Part shown: positions 56,730 through 64,000 of the stretch, piece by piece
Layout of the letters: each line of letters starts with the position of its first letter
Numbering within the stretch: the first letter of the stretch is position 1
Source of the DNA: Desulfitobacterium sp038181555
Lineage (GTDB): Bacteria; Bacillota; Desulfitobacteriia; Desulfitobacteriales; Desulfitobacteriaceae
Assembly: GCF_038181555.1 (NCBI RefSeq)
Contig: NZ_JBBWUA010000009.1
Span: 47,420 to 111,419, forward strand
Direction of reading: 5' to 3'
Length of the DNA: 64,000 nt
Notes under the pieces: model-generated
What the model was told of the DNA's origin: nothing
The model's input: the letters and a program-made list of their open reading frames with translations, nothing else
Database searches by the model: none
Translations under genes and position numbers: made by a program

Positions 56730-58001
56730 TTACTTCGCCGTCGGATCTTCCATAATCCCCATAAACAATGGCATATTGGTCTCCCAATCGACAATGGCGT
56801 AGACAAAAGGTCGATCAAATACGACCTGAGTAAGATCGATGGGGGCGCTGGTCATCTCCATTCCTACTCCTGTTACGGCAGCAGCCTCCGTGCCCTTCTC
56901 ATCCACTTTGATAAAGGTCTTATGCTTTACTTCCCCGATGAAGAGCTCCTTGATATGTTGCTTACTCATCAAGGAGAAATCTGCCTGATTAGGATCAAAA
57001 GCAATTCCCATGCCTAAAGTAGCCAGCTCATCCCTCATCTCATTCTCATAACTGCTCTCAAATTTCGGCAAGGAGAGCTCAACGTTCTTCATTTCTTTGC
57101 TATTGATTAATTTAAACAGATCGGTGACCATTAGCTGATCAATAAACTCCCGGGGAGATTGGTCTGACTCAGGTAATATCCCGACAAAAGCATAGCGCTC
57201 ATCCACATAGGGTAAAATGACCCCGGTCGCTTCTTTCCCTTGGAAATAATCGATATTGCCCCGTCGGTTCATAAAGGGGGCTTCGACACTGCCAGTGGGG
57301 GTAGTGAAGTTTCTGGGGTGAGTTTTATCCGCGGTAAACTGATCCTTCCAGTCCCCTTTGAAGTAGATGGCATTGATCAGATACATCATTAATTCCTCAT
57401 CCATCTCCTCGATGATCTTATCGATGGTCCCTTCGGTCTTCTCCTTCACCCATTTATTGATTGCCTTAGGTGCTGAGGGATCATTAAAATCAAGGGTGCT
57501 TATTCCCGCTTGATAATAGTCCCCATTGGTCTGTAAAAACTTCTGGTCCGCCTCGTAGCCCTCCCGAATCCAAATGGAGTTGGCGATCCGCACCGTGACC
57601 TTACTCTCCTTATTCATCAAGGAATTGCTCCAGGTGGCGAGACCGACGTTAAAATCCTCTAGCTTTAGGTTTTGAGCAGACAGCGCCTTGAGCATCGCCT
57701 CCTTGGTTGCTCCCTCGGCTCCATTTAAGGTCATCCCTAAGGCGAGGTAAATCGAGGGGGCTGAGATCATCACATTCCCCTCATTTTTCTTGCTCTCCTT
57801 AAATACATTCCAAGTAAAGTCCACCAAAGCTCGGTTTAACTCGCCATCCATCTTAGGCGGTAGCTGGACATTGTTTCCCTTGATTCCCTTCATCAAATCT
57901 CCAGACCCAACCGCTGAATTCGTGGCACAGCCGGTCAGCGTCATCCCTAGCATTAATGCAACTAATAGCCAAGTAATTATAAAATGTTGTTTACGTTTCA
58001 T
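56730..58001 (-). CDS. Lipoprotein serpin (serine protease inhibitor family)
   Basis: Lipoprotein signal peptide with lipobox LTGC at residues 22-25, then a full serpin fold of about 380 residues. VMISAPSIYLALGMTLNGAEG, INKWVKEKTEGTIDKII, LINAIYFKGDW and LSLPKFESSYENEMRDEL are family markers. The hinge of the reactive loop is KGTEAAAVTGV with small residues, as in inhibitory serpins. By alignment with antitrypsin P1 would be Thr (or the preceding Met) with P1' Ser, before FDRPFVYAI. It should trap proteases at the cell surface. Confidence 0.95.
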   Translation of the reverse strand: MKRKQHFIITWLLVALMLGMTLTGCATNSAVGSGDLMKGIKGNNVQLPPKMDGELNRALVDFTWNVFKESKKNEGNVMISAPSIYLALGMTLNGAEGATKEAMLKALSAQNLKLEDFNVGLATWSNSLMNKESKVTVRIANSIWIREGYEADQKFLQTNGDYYQAGISTLDFNDPSAPKAINKWVKEKTEGTIDKIIEEMDEELMMYLINAIYFKGDWKDQFTADKTHPRNFTTPTGSVEAPFMNRRGNIDYFQGKEATGVILPYVDERYAFVGILPESDQSPREFIDQLMVTDLFKLINSKEMKNVELSLPKFESSYENEMRDELATLGMGIAFDPNQADFSLMSKQHIKELFIGEVKHKTFIKVDEKGTEAAAVTGVGMEMTSAPIDLTQVVFDRPFVYAIVDWETNMPLFMGIMEDPTAK

Positions 58002-58339
58002 AGACTTCGCCCTCCTTTAGGTGTTAAGACGTGAATGCGGGGCAAAACTTGGCAAGAAAGATTACAATTAGGCATATTCCGTAACCGTAAAGGGTTCACG
58101 GCGGGGATAAGTATAGCCCAGGTCGTGAACCCTAATTTTGTGACATTAGAATTAGTTGATTCTTATTGCACAACTAGCTGTAGAATTTTATCCTTCTACA
58201 TTGACATCCTTTTCGACATAAGGAATATTGGTCTGCAAAAGAAAATACCCAATTACACCATAAAGCCTAAGGTTTAACATTCATTTAACTCTATAAGTTA
58301 AGGAATAATACTAATAGGTTAACAAAAGGAGGTTTTACT
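58002..58339. other. Gap upstream of the serpin gene with an inverted repeat
   Basis: AGGGTTCACG (58091-58100) and CGTGAACCCT (58123-58132) form a perfect 10-bp inverted repeat around 22 bases. It may be an operator or a transcription stop. I see no gene in the gap; an 80-codon frame at 58035 has no ribosome binding site. Confidence 0.5.
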
Positions 58340-58483
58340 ATGCTAAGGCGTCGTGTTGATCCTGGTCCGTTTAGCTTTATGCAAGGAGGATGGTTTGCTT
58401 TACATGCCCTCACTATTGCAGGTTCTATATATGTAGGAAAAACCCTTGAAAAAAGAAAGGACGACCCACTCAGACATCGTTAG
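58340..58483 (+). CDS. Small protein (47 residues) with one possible membrane helix
   Basis: ATG 58340 follows AAAGGAGG at 7 bases. The product has a basic start (MLRRRVDPG), a moderately hydrophobic centre (GGWFALHALTIAGSIYVG) and a basic end. A strong hairpin follows 8 bases after the stop. I recognise no family, but the translation and termination signals are good. Confidence 0.65.
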   Translation: MLRRRVDPGPFSFMQGGWFALHALTIAGSIYVGKTLEKRKDDPLRHR

Positions 58484-58490
58484 AAAAATC

Positions 58491-58530
58491 AAAGACACTG
58501 GGGTATATAAATAATTCCCCAGTGTCTTTA
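58491..58530. terminator. Terminator after the 47-residue gene
   Basis: AAAGACACTGGGG pairs with CCCCAGTGTCTTT, followed by ATTTGAT on the plus strand; it can also end the minus-strand operon starting at 61341. Confidence 0.8.
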
Positions 58531-58567
58531 TTTGATGTGACGAAGCCAAATATGACGAGAGCCTATA

Positions 58568-59281
58568 TCATGAAGGGTTAACCCAGGAGAACTGGCTGGC
58601 ATCTTCATCGAAGATCTCCAAATCCGAGGGAATTCGAATCAGAATCCCTCGTGCGCCCATGACCATCGAGCTGCCTTCGTTGAGATTTCGAGGCTCTGGA
58701 TGGAATTGACTCACGGTAAAATTGTCACTAAAATTCTTAAATGCGATCCTTTGCCGGTCAAGGGAGGCATCTGTGGCCGAAGCTTCGATCTTGAGTATCC
58801 CCTCTTCTAAGGATATCCTAGGCGGGGCAACCAGCTTGGTGTAGTCAATGGACTTGCCATCAGCGGTCCTGACATAATGAGGCGCAACATAGGTATTGAC
58901 TTCGATGACACCATCGGCACTAGCCTTGCGCTCCATATAGATTTGCTCATAGCCCGTATAGCCAATGTTCCTGATTTTTAATTGAGGTGCATTTACTTCT
59001 TCTACCTTATAGGTCAACGTACCGTTCTTATATACCCCATCTCGATCCTCGAAGCGCCCACCCTCGGGAAGATGATATTCCCAACCATCCCCTGACCAAT
59101 TACTGGGAGCTTCTGCTAATAATTCCTTACCGTTTGCATTAGGTGATTGAAAGCCTTTACTTTGATCCAAATAAGGCGCGAAGAGAGCCAAGAGCACCAG
59201 CACACCGAAGTAGACACCTGCCACTAGCAGATTATTCTTCCATTTATTCCTTTTATTCAGCTTTGGATTTATGTCCATCAT
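58568..59281 (-). CDS. Membrane-anchored protein of the ytr-like operon
   Basis: 237 residues. A basic N-terminus and one membrane helix (LLVAGVYFGVLVLLALFAPY) are followed by an extracytoplasmic domain rich in beta strands (LTYKVEEVNAPQLKIRN, YVAPHYVRTADGKSIDY). I recognise no named family. It starts 4 bases inside the end of the permease gene and is the last gene of the GntR-ABC operon, so it probably serves that transporter. Confidence 0.7.
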   Translation of the reverse strand: MMDINPKLNKRNKWKNNLLVAGVYFGVLVLLALFAPYLDQSKGFQSPNANGKELLAEAPSNWSGDGWEYHLPEGGRFEDRDGVYKNGTLTYKVEEVNAPQLKIRNIGYTGYEQIYMERKASADGVIEVNTYVAPHYVRTADGKSIDYTKLVAPPRISLEEGILKIEASATDASLDRQRIAFKNFSDNFTVSQFHPEPRNLNEGSSMVMGARGILIRIPSDLEIFDEDASQFSWVNPS

Positions 59282-60045
59282 CTTTTTACCTCCGTTCGCT
59301 GAGAGATAAGAATACTTAGCCCAAAAAGAAGAATAATGCTGCCGATCACTTTACCCACAAAGAGTCCCAAGGAGCTTTCCCTAAAATAAAAGTTCAGGAG
59401 ATTGCCAATTTGAAACGCGAAGATGCGAATAAAGCCAAAGCCAAAAGCGAAGAGAGTGATCCAGAGAATGATCCCCAGTTTCTTGCTCAAGGACAGGCTA
59501 ATCGTCTGAATAAAATAGGCAGTTGCCCCAAAGAGTAGTAGATACAAAAAGGCGACCAAGGAGCCCAGCAGGAGATCCCCGGGTACTATCTGCAACCCAC
59601 CAAAGAGAAATTCCGATTCTTCAAGGGTCATGAGTATGAGAACACGTTGGGGAATAGCCATTAAAGTCGAGGTTATTCCAGCGAAGGCAGCGTAGGTAAA
59701 TATAAGCAGGATATTCGAGAGATGACTGGTGACTCGATTGTTTACTACAGAAAACTCTATGCTTTGATATGGTTGGGAAACCAGAAAGGAAGCGACTACC
59801 ACCATCCAAATAAACGAGAAGATTAAGAAGATCTCTCCGGAATACGAGTTGACAATGACCTGCAGAAATTCATTACTTGAAGACATACTGCTACGGGTGC
59901 CTAGGGAAAACAGGATACTCAGCATTTGGATAACAACGAGAATAAAGACCAAGCCTGAATGTCCCTTGAGTTTATATAGATACTGCTTTGCGATAATCTG
60001 CTGCAAGCTGACAGGGGCCAACCTAACCTCGCTTAAAGACATCAT
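59278..60045 (-). CDS. ABC transporter permease of the ytr-like operon
   Basis: Start at 60045 (ATGATG after AAAGGAGG) gives 255 residues; upstream codons to 60090 overlap the ATPase. Six membrane helices are seen, with SLQQIIAKQYLYKLKGHSGL as N-terminal amphipathic helix. It overlaps the ATPase gene by 23 bases and the next gene by 4, so translation is coupled. It belongs to the YtrC/D type of permeases, and the substrate is unknown. Antibiotics acting on lipid II often induce such operons. Confidence 0.82.
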   Translation of the reverse strand: MMSLSEVRLAPVSLQQIIAKQYLYKLKGHSGLVFILVVIQMLSILFSLGTRSSMSSSNEFLQVIVNSYSGEIFLIFSFIWMVVVASFLVSQPYQSIEFSVVNNRVTSHLSNILLIFTYAAFAGITSTLMAIPQRVLILMTLEESEFLFGGLQIVPGDLLLGSLVAFLYLLLFGATAYFIQTISLSLSKKLGIILWITLFAFGFGFIRIFAFQIGNLLNFYFRESSLGLFVGKVIGSIILLFGLSILISQRTEVKR

Positions 60046-60949
60046 CGATTCCTCCTTTGGTTTTGGCTGTGAGGTAATTACAGAGATCATCCAGCGCTAT
60101 GGGCATCACTTCCACATCCTGCCGCCGAATCCGCTCATAACCGACTGCGAGATTCTCTGCCTTGACTACCACGTAGAGACTTCCTTTGGCAAACTCCTCG
60201 CGGCGAAGAATCCCTTCCTCCGGTGTGTCTCCCCGTAGGTGTCCTCGCAGGAGGGCCTCGATGGCCTGGGCGTTACCACGAAAGCCCAAGGCGTATTGCT
60301 TCATATCTAGGGTAGACATCTGCAATTTCTTTGTTCCTTGATCTAAGAGAAGAATATCCTCTAAAATGTCTTCCAGCTCACCTAACAAATGGCTGGATAG
60401 AATCACGGTGCGGGGGTACTCTATATAATCCTTAAGCAAGGCTCGGTAAAAATCCTTACGCACCGCCGAATCCATACCGGTGGTAGGCTCATCCATGAGG
60501 GTTAACGGACACCGCGAGGCGATCCCGATAACGGCCTGAAAAGTGCTTTTGCTTCCTTTAGAGAGATTGCTGTGACACTGATGGGGATTAAGCTGGAAAT
60601 AATCAAATAAGCCCTGGGCAATCGATTGGTTCCAGTTGGGATAAAATGTAGCAACCTCTTTTAATATATTCTGCAAAGTGAAGGACTCCGGAAAGGTCAT
60701 GCTGTCATTGACGAAGATCGTGTTTCCAGCAATTACTAGGTTGTCGAAGGGCCTTTGGTCAAATACCTTAAGCTCTCCCCGAGTAGGCCTAAGATGACCG
60801 GCAATCATCTTTAAAAGGGTCGTCTTCCCCGCGCCATTTCTGCCGATGAGACCAGTGATCGTATTCGCTTCAATCGAAAAGGACAAATCCTGAATCGCAT
60901 GGAGCTCCCCATAGGCCTTAGTTAGGTGCAAACCTTCTATTTCACTCAT
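60023..60949 (-). CDS. ABC transporter ATPase, YtrB-like
   Basis: 308 residues. Walker A is GRNGAGKTTLLKMI, the signature is divergent (SNLSKGSKSTFQAVIG in place of LSGGQ), Walker B is LTLMDEPTTGMD and the H-loop is ILSSHLL. This signature is typical of the YtrB group controlled by a GntR regulator. It overlaps the regulator gene by 4 bases (ATGA) and the permease by 23 bases. Confidence 0.93.
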   Translation of the reverse strand: MSEIEGLHLTKAYGELHAIQDLSFSIEANTITGLIGRNGAGKTTLLKMIAGHLRPTRGELKVFDQRPFDNLVIAGNTIFVNDSMTFPESFTLQNILKEVATFYPNWNQSIAQGLFDYFQLNPHQCHSNLSKGSKSTFQAVIGIASRCPLTLMDEPTTGMDSAVRKDFYRALLKDYIEYPRTVILSSHLLGELEDILEDILLLDQGTKKLQMSTLDMKQYALGFRGNAQAIEALLRGHLRGDTPEEGILRREEFAKGSLYVVVKAENLAVGYERIRRQDVEVMPIALDDLCNYLTAKTKGGIDDVFKRG

Positions 60950-61341
60950 CTTTCCCCATCCCCTCCCTCATAAATTTCTTCCCTGGCCTGCTTCATCATC
61001 TGGAGCAATTCCTTCTCCTGTACCCCTAAACGTTGGGCCTCGGCCACCAAATCCTTGACCATCTGACCAAGGACCTGCTGCTTGCGCTTGGTCAAGATAT
61101 ATTCCTTCGCCTGAGTAGACACGAACATGCCAAGACCCCGCTTCTTGTATACCATGCCTTCGTCTGCCAGAAGATTAAGTCCTTTGGCAGCTGTAGCAGG
61201 GTTAATGGTAAACATCTCCGCCAGTTGATATTGAGAATAGACTCGCTCATCTTCAGCCAGCTGGCCGCTCAATATTTCTGCCTCCAACCACTCGGCAATT
61301 TGCACATAGATTGGTTTAATGCTATCCGGTTTAAAAATCAT
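60946..61341 (-). CDS. GntR family regulator, YtrA-like
   Basis: 131 residues. The winged helix reads PIYVQIAEWLEAEILSGQLA then YQLAEMFTINPATAAKGLNLLADEG, and the short C-terminal helices (about 50 residues) mark the YtrA subfamily, which lacks a large ligand domain. It is the first gene of the operon and a perfect candidate for autoregulation by the inverted repeat at 61370. GAGGTAGG precedes the start. Confidence 0.93.
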   Translation of the reverse strand: MIFKPDSIKPIYVQIAEWLEAEILSGQLAEDERVYSQYQLAEMFTINPATAAKGLNLLADEGMVYKKRGLGMFVSTQAKEYILTKRKQQVLGQMVKDLVAEAQRLGVQEKELLQMMKQAREEIYEGGDGER

Positions 61342-61369
61342 GAACCTACCTCCTTCATTAGGAGTCCAT

Positions 61370-61395
61370 TAGTGCATTAGTTATGTAATGTACTA
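61370..61395. promoter_or_regulatory. Likely GntR/YtrA operator
   Basis: TAGTGCATTA and TAATGTACTA form a 10-bp inverted repeat with one mismatch around GTTATG, about 30 bases upstream of the GntR start codon. Confidence 0.65.
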
Positions 61396-61717
61396 TGGTT
61401 ATAGTTTATGCTCTAGTGACCTTTTTGTAAAGGCTTTTTGTTCGAAAGGCTTTTTTGTTAGGTTTCCTATGACCACCCCGTGGATAACTCAACTAAGGCT
61501 TCCGCTCGTTCCTCTCACAAGACAAGTTTCCTATATCACTATGTAGGATTTTAGGATGGTACAAACGAATTATTAGATTAGATCAATGTTAGACTAATCT
61601 GTCTATTCTCTTTTATATCAATCTTTCAATCTTCTATATCAGCCTTATATTTTCATTTCATATTCAGCTTTTAATCATTAGGTCATGAACGATCATGCAA
61701 AAAAGGAGGCGATGCCA
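61396..61717. other. Gap between the GntR operon and the molybdopterin oxidoreductase gene
   Basis: About 320 AT-rich bases. I see no gene and no clear structured RNA. The ribosome binding site AAAGGAGG of the next gene lies at the right end. Confidence 0.6.
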
Positions 61718-63808
61718 ATGGCAATAAAATACACAGTTTGCCCCCATGACTGTCCGGATGTCTGTGCTTGGGAGGTTGTGGTAGATGATGGTGGGAAATT
61801 AACAAAGATTAAGGGTGACCCCAGTCATCCTGTAACGCAGGGCACCATCTGCGAGAAAACTAAATTCTATGGGTCGAGAGTATACGGGGAAGACCGTGTC
61901 CTTTACCCCCATCGGCGGATCGGTAAAAAAGGAAGCGGTGAGTTTCAGCGCATTTCTTGGGATGAGGCTTTAACCGAGATTGCCGAGCGTTGGCAGGCTT
62001 TAATCCAGAAGCATGGAGCAGAATGCATTTTGCCCTATTCCTACGCAGGAAATATGGGCATAGTGAATAAGCTGGGGATGGATCGGCGCTTTTTTCATCG
62101 AATGGGAGCCTCCAGGCTAGAACGGACGATTTGTTCTGCGGCGGGGGTCAAGGGCTATTCCTTAGTTTACGGTGAAGCACGAGGGATTAACCCGGTGGAG
62201 AGTGCAAAGGCCAAGCTGATTCTCCTTTGGGGTGTCAATGCCCTATCTACAAATATGCACCAAGCCTTGTTGACTGATCAGGCTCGCAAAAACGGCGCTC
62301 GTGTCGTTTGTATCGATGTTCATCGCAACTCTACTGCGAACTGGGCAGATGAATTTTATCATATTTTACCGGGCTCCGATGGAGCCTTAGCCTTGGGAAT
62401 CGCCCATATTCTGTTTAGAGATGGGCTAGTAAACAACGCTTGGGCAGAAAAGCACGTCAAAGGGCTGAAGGAATTTGCGGAGCACGTTAAGGCTTATCCA
62501 CCAGCGAAGGTGGCTGACTTAACTGGGCTTACCATCGCCGAACTGGAACGTCTCGCCCACCTTTATGGGGAGACTCAGGCAAGCTATATCCGGATTGGCA
62601 ATGGTCTACAGCATCATGACAATGGAGGAATGGTCGTTTGGGCCATCGCCTCCTTACCTGCCTTAACCGGGGCTTGGGCCGTGCCAGGGGGCGGTGCGAT
62701 TCGCAGCAACGCCGGTTGGTTCCCCTTGAACAGCAAGCTTGTGGAAAGACCTGACCTGCAGCCAACCCCTACCCGTTTGATTAATATGATGCAGTTGGGG
62801 AGAGCTTTGACCGAACTAGATCCTCCTGTACATTCCGTGTATATCTATTCCACGAACCCCATGGTAGTCGCACCGGAACAAGAGTTAGTACGTAAGGGTT
62901 TAGAACGGGAGGACCTGTTCACTGTGGTTCATGAACAGATCTGGACTGATACCGCCCGTATGGCTGATATCGTGCTGCCTGCTACCACTCATCTTGAAAA
63001 TCAAGACCTCTATGCCTCTTACTGGCAATGCACCCTGCAATGGGCCGAACCCGTCTTGGAGCGGCAAGGTGAGAGTAAGCCGAATGTCGAGGTCTTTGCA
63101 GAGCTGGCCCAGCGAATGGGCTTTACGGAGAGCTGTTTCAAGGATACCGCTGAGGATATTGCCGCTCAGGCCATAGATCTACCGTATTGGCACGAGCAAG
63201 GGATTAGCTTGGACCGGGTTCGCAAGGAGAGATTTGTAGAGTTAAAGGTGCCCGCACTCCCCTATGCCCACGGCAAGTTTCCTACCTCTTCGGGTAAAGC
63301 GGAAATCTATAGTGAAAAAGCAGTTGAAATGGGTTTCGCTCCCCTGCCGATTCATACTCCTTTGGTGGAAGGCCCGGAGACCGCCAGCGAAAAATACCCC
63401 CTGACTTTAATGGCCGGCCCCAATCGACAATTCCTTAACTCTTCCTTCGCCAACCTACCCAGTCTCCGGGCCAAGGCAGGCCGACCGGAGCTGGAAATCC
63501 ATCCCGAAGATGCTGCCAAAAGGGGCATCCAAACTGGGGATTTAGTCGAAGTCTTCAACGATCGGGGTAGTTGTAGGCTTCACGCCTTAGTAAAAGACAC
63601 TGTCCTTCCGGGAGTCGTGGCTACCACAGGGCTATTTTGGACCAAGAACTATGTGGATGGTCGCGGCATAAACTCTCTAACCCCCAGCCGCCTCTCAGAT
63701 ATGGGCAATGGCGCTACCTTTTTCTCGAACTTAGTGGAAGTCCGTCCTTGTTCCAACGTTTGCTCCCGATCTCTTACAAAGCACAATTTATCTAACGAGT
63801 TTCACTAG
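61718..63808 (+). CDS. Molybdopterin oxidoreductase (DMSO reductase superfamily), stand-alone
   Basis: 696 residues from ATG 61718, chosen because GGAGG lies 8 bases upstream. One [4Fe-4S] cluster is bound by Cys8, Cys12, Cys16 and Cys45. The three Mo-bis-MGD domains follow (RISWDEALTEIAERW, WGVNALSTNMHQALL, ADIVLPATTHLEN), with the C-terminal cap PSLRAKAGRPELEIHPEDA. No Tat signal is present, so it acts in the cytoplasm. No iron-sulphur or membrane subunit gene is adjacent. The substrate is unknown; formate dehydrogenase H is a remote relative, but its Sec/Cys-site context is not evident. Confidence 0.9.
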   Translation: MAIKYTVCPHDCPDVCAWEVVVDDGGKLTKIKGDPSHPVTQGTICEKTKFYGSRVYGEDRVLYPHRRIGKKGSGEFQRISWDEALTEIAERWQALIQKHGAECILPYSYAGNMGIVNKLGMDRRFFHRMGASRLERTICSAAGVKGYSLVYGEARGINPVESAKAKLILLWGVNALSTNMHQALLTDQARKNGARVVCIDVHRNSTANWADEFYHILPGSDGALALGIAHILFRDGLVNNAWAEKHVKGLKEFAEHVKAYPPAKVADLTGLTIAELERLAHLYGETQASYIRIGNGLQHHDNGGMVVWAIASLPALTGAWAVPGGGAIRSNAGWFPLNSKLVERPDLQPTPTRLINMMQLGRALTELDPPVHSVYIYSTNPMVVAPEQELVRKGLEREDLFTVVHEQIWTDTARMADIVLPATTHLENQDLYASYWQCTLQWAEPVLERQGESKPNVEVFAELAQRMGFTESCFKDTAEDIAAQAIDLPYWHEQGISLDRVRKERFVELKVPALPYAHGKFPTSSGKAEIYSEKAVEMGFAPLPIHTPLVEGPETASEKYPLTLMAGPNRQFLNSSFANLPSLRAKAGRPELEIHPEDAAKRGIQTGDLVEVFNDRGSCRLHALVKDTVLPGVVATTGLFWTKNYVDGRGINSLTPSRLSDMGNGATFFSNLVEVRPCSNVCSRSLTKHNLSNEFH

Positions 63809-63866
63809 CTTTCTAACTGGTATACGTAACATATATAGATAAAGCCGATTGATCCAGTATGATATG

Positions 63867-63915
63867 ATCCTCCTAAAGTAGACCATGGAAATATCCAAAT
63901 CTACTTTAGGAGGAT
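63867..63915 (+). promoter_or_regulatory. Hairpin that hides the transposase ribosome binding site
   Basis: ATCCTCCTAAAGTAG (63867-63881) and CTACTTTAGGAGGAT (63901-63915) are perfect 15-bp inverted repeats around 19 bases. The Shine-Dalgarno AGGAGG is inside the second arm. mRNA read in from outside would fold and block translation. Confidence 0.8.
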
Positions 63916-63921
63916 ATTTTC

Positions 63922-64000
63922 ATGTCCAAATCACCGCATAGTGCCGAATGGAAATTAAAAGTTATTGAAGAATATCTATCCGGGCTAGGTTCATATGAAA
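63922..64000 (+). mobile_element. IS3-family element, 5' end of transposase OrfA, cut by window edge
   Basis: The first 26 codons read SKSPHSAEWKLKVIEEYLSG, the N-terminal helix-turn-helix of IS3/IS150 group OrfA proteins (IS-type HTH beginning with KLKVIEEYL). The rest lies outside the window. The left end of the element is probably within 63840-63870 but cannot be fixed without the right end. Confidence 0.8.

Noticed and set aside
58035..58277. 80-codon plus-strand frame upstream of the serpin gene
   Set aside because: No start signal, and it spans the inverted repeat; composition is not protein-like.

Overview
The window is a chromosomal segment of a Gram-positive, spore-forming, anaerobic Firmicute. 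The gene order and protein make-up fit the Peptococcaceae, and most likely Desulfitobacterium. This is an inference from the sigH to ctsR housekeeping block, rubrerythrin, a lone molybdopterin oxidoreductase, two-component systems, DUF2680 and DUF4342 proteins and strong Shine-Dalgarno sites. No database search was run.

Region 1 (1-18730), read mainly on the minus strand, is the conserved Firmicute stress, translation and isoprenoid block: ctsR-mcsA-mcsB-clpC, radA, a CarD-type regulator, a PIN/TRAM membrane protein, ispD, ispF, gltX, a cysteine T-box followed by cysE-cysS, mrnC, thyX, rlmB and sigH. Compared with Bacillus, disA and yacP are absent here and thyX is inserted. Two related non-coding elements (2372-2988 and 8271-8774) sit just after thyX and ispF. 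Each is a pair of inverted arms of about 220 nt. Every arm can fold by itself into the same branched structure, and the stems are kept by compensatory base changes among the four arms. This is the most unusual feature of the window.

Region 2 (18850-34000) is an accessory and envelope region: universal stress protein, two MFS transporters, rubrerythrin, Nudix hydrolases, a DUF4342 protein with an OmpR-type two-component system, a class A penicillin-binding protein, a YdcF-like protein, a YgjP-like metallopeptidase, a nitroreductase, a paired SMR transporter and a Y-family DNA polymerase.

Region 3 (34000-49800) holds mostly small, lineage-specific genes: YcxB-like, phospholipase C-like, secreted DUF2680, homocysteine methyltransferase, DUF975, DUF4256, a CGGC protein, a chemoreceptor with a near-consensus sigma-D promoter, a PadR-DUF4180 fusion with an alpha/beta hydrolase, rpiA, a DUF1311-like lipoprotein and an AbrB-type antitoxin followed by a truncated toxin. 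Several genes here are decayed.

Region 4 (49800-61400) contains two ABC-2 type export operons. One lies beside a two-component system, and an array of helically phased 11-bp repeats separates the two. The other is a GntR-controlled ytr-like operon. A GGDEF protein and a lipoprotein serpin lie between them. The window ends with a molybdopterin oxidoreductase (61718-63808) and the 5' end of an IS3-type element whose transposase start site is buried in a perfect 15-bp hairpin.
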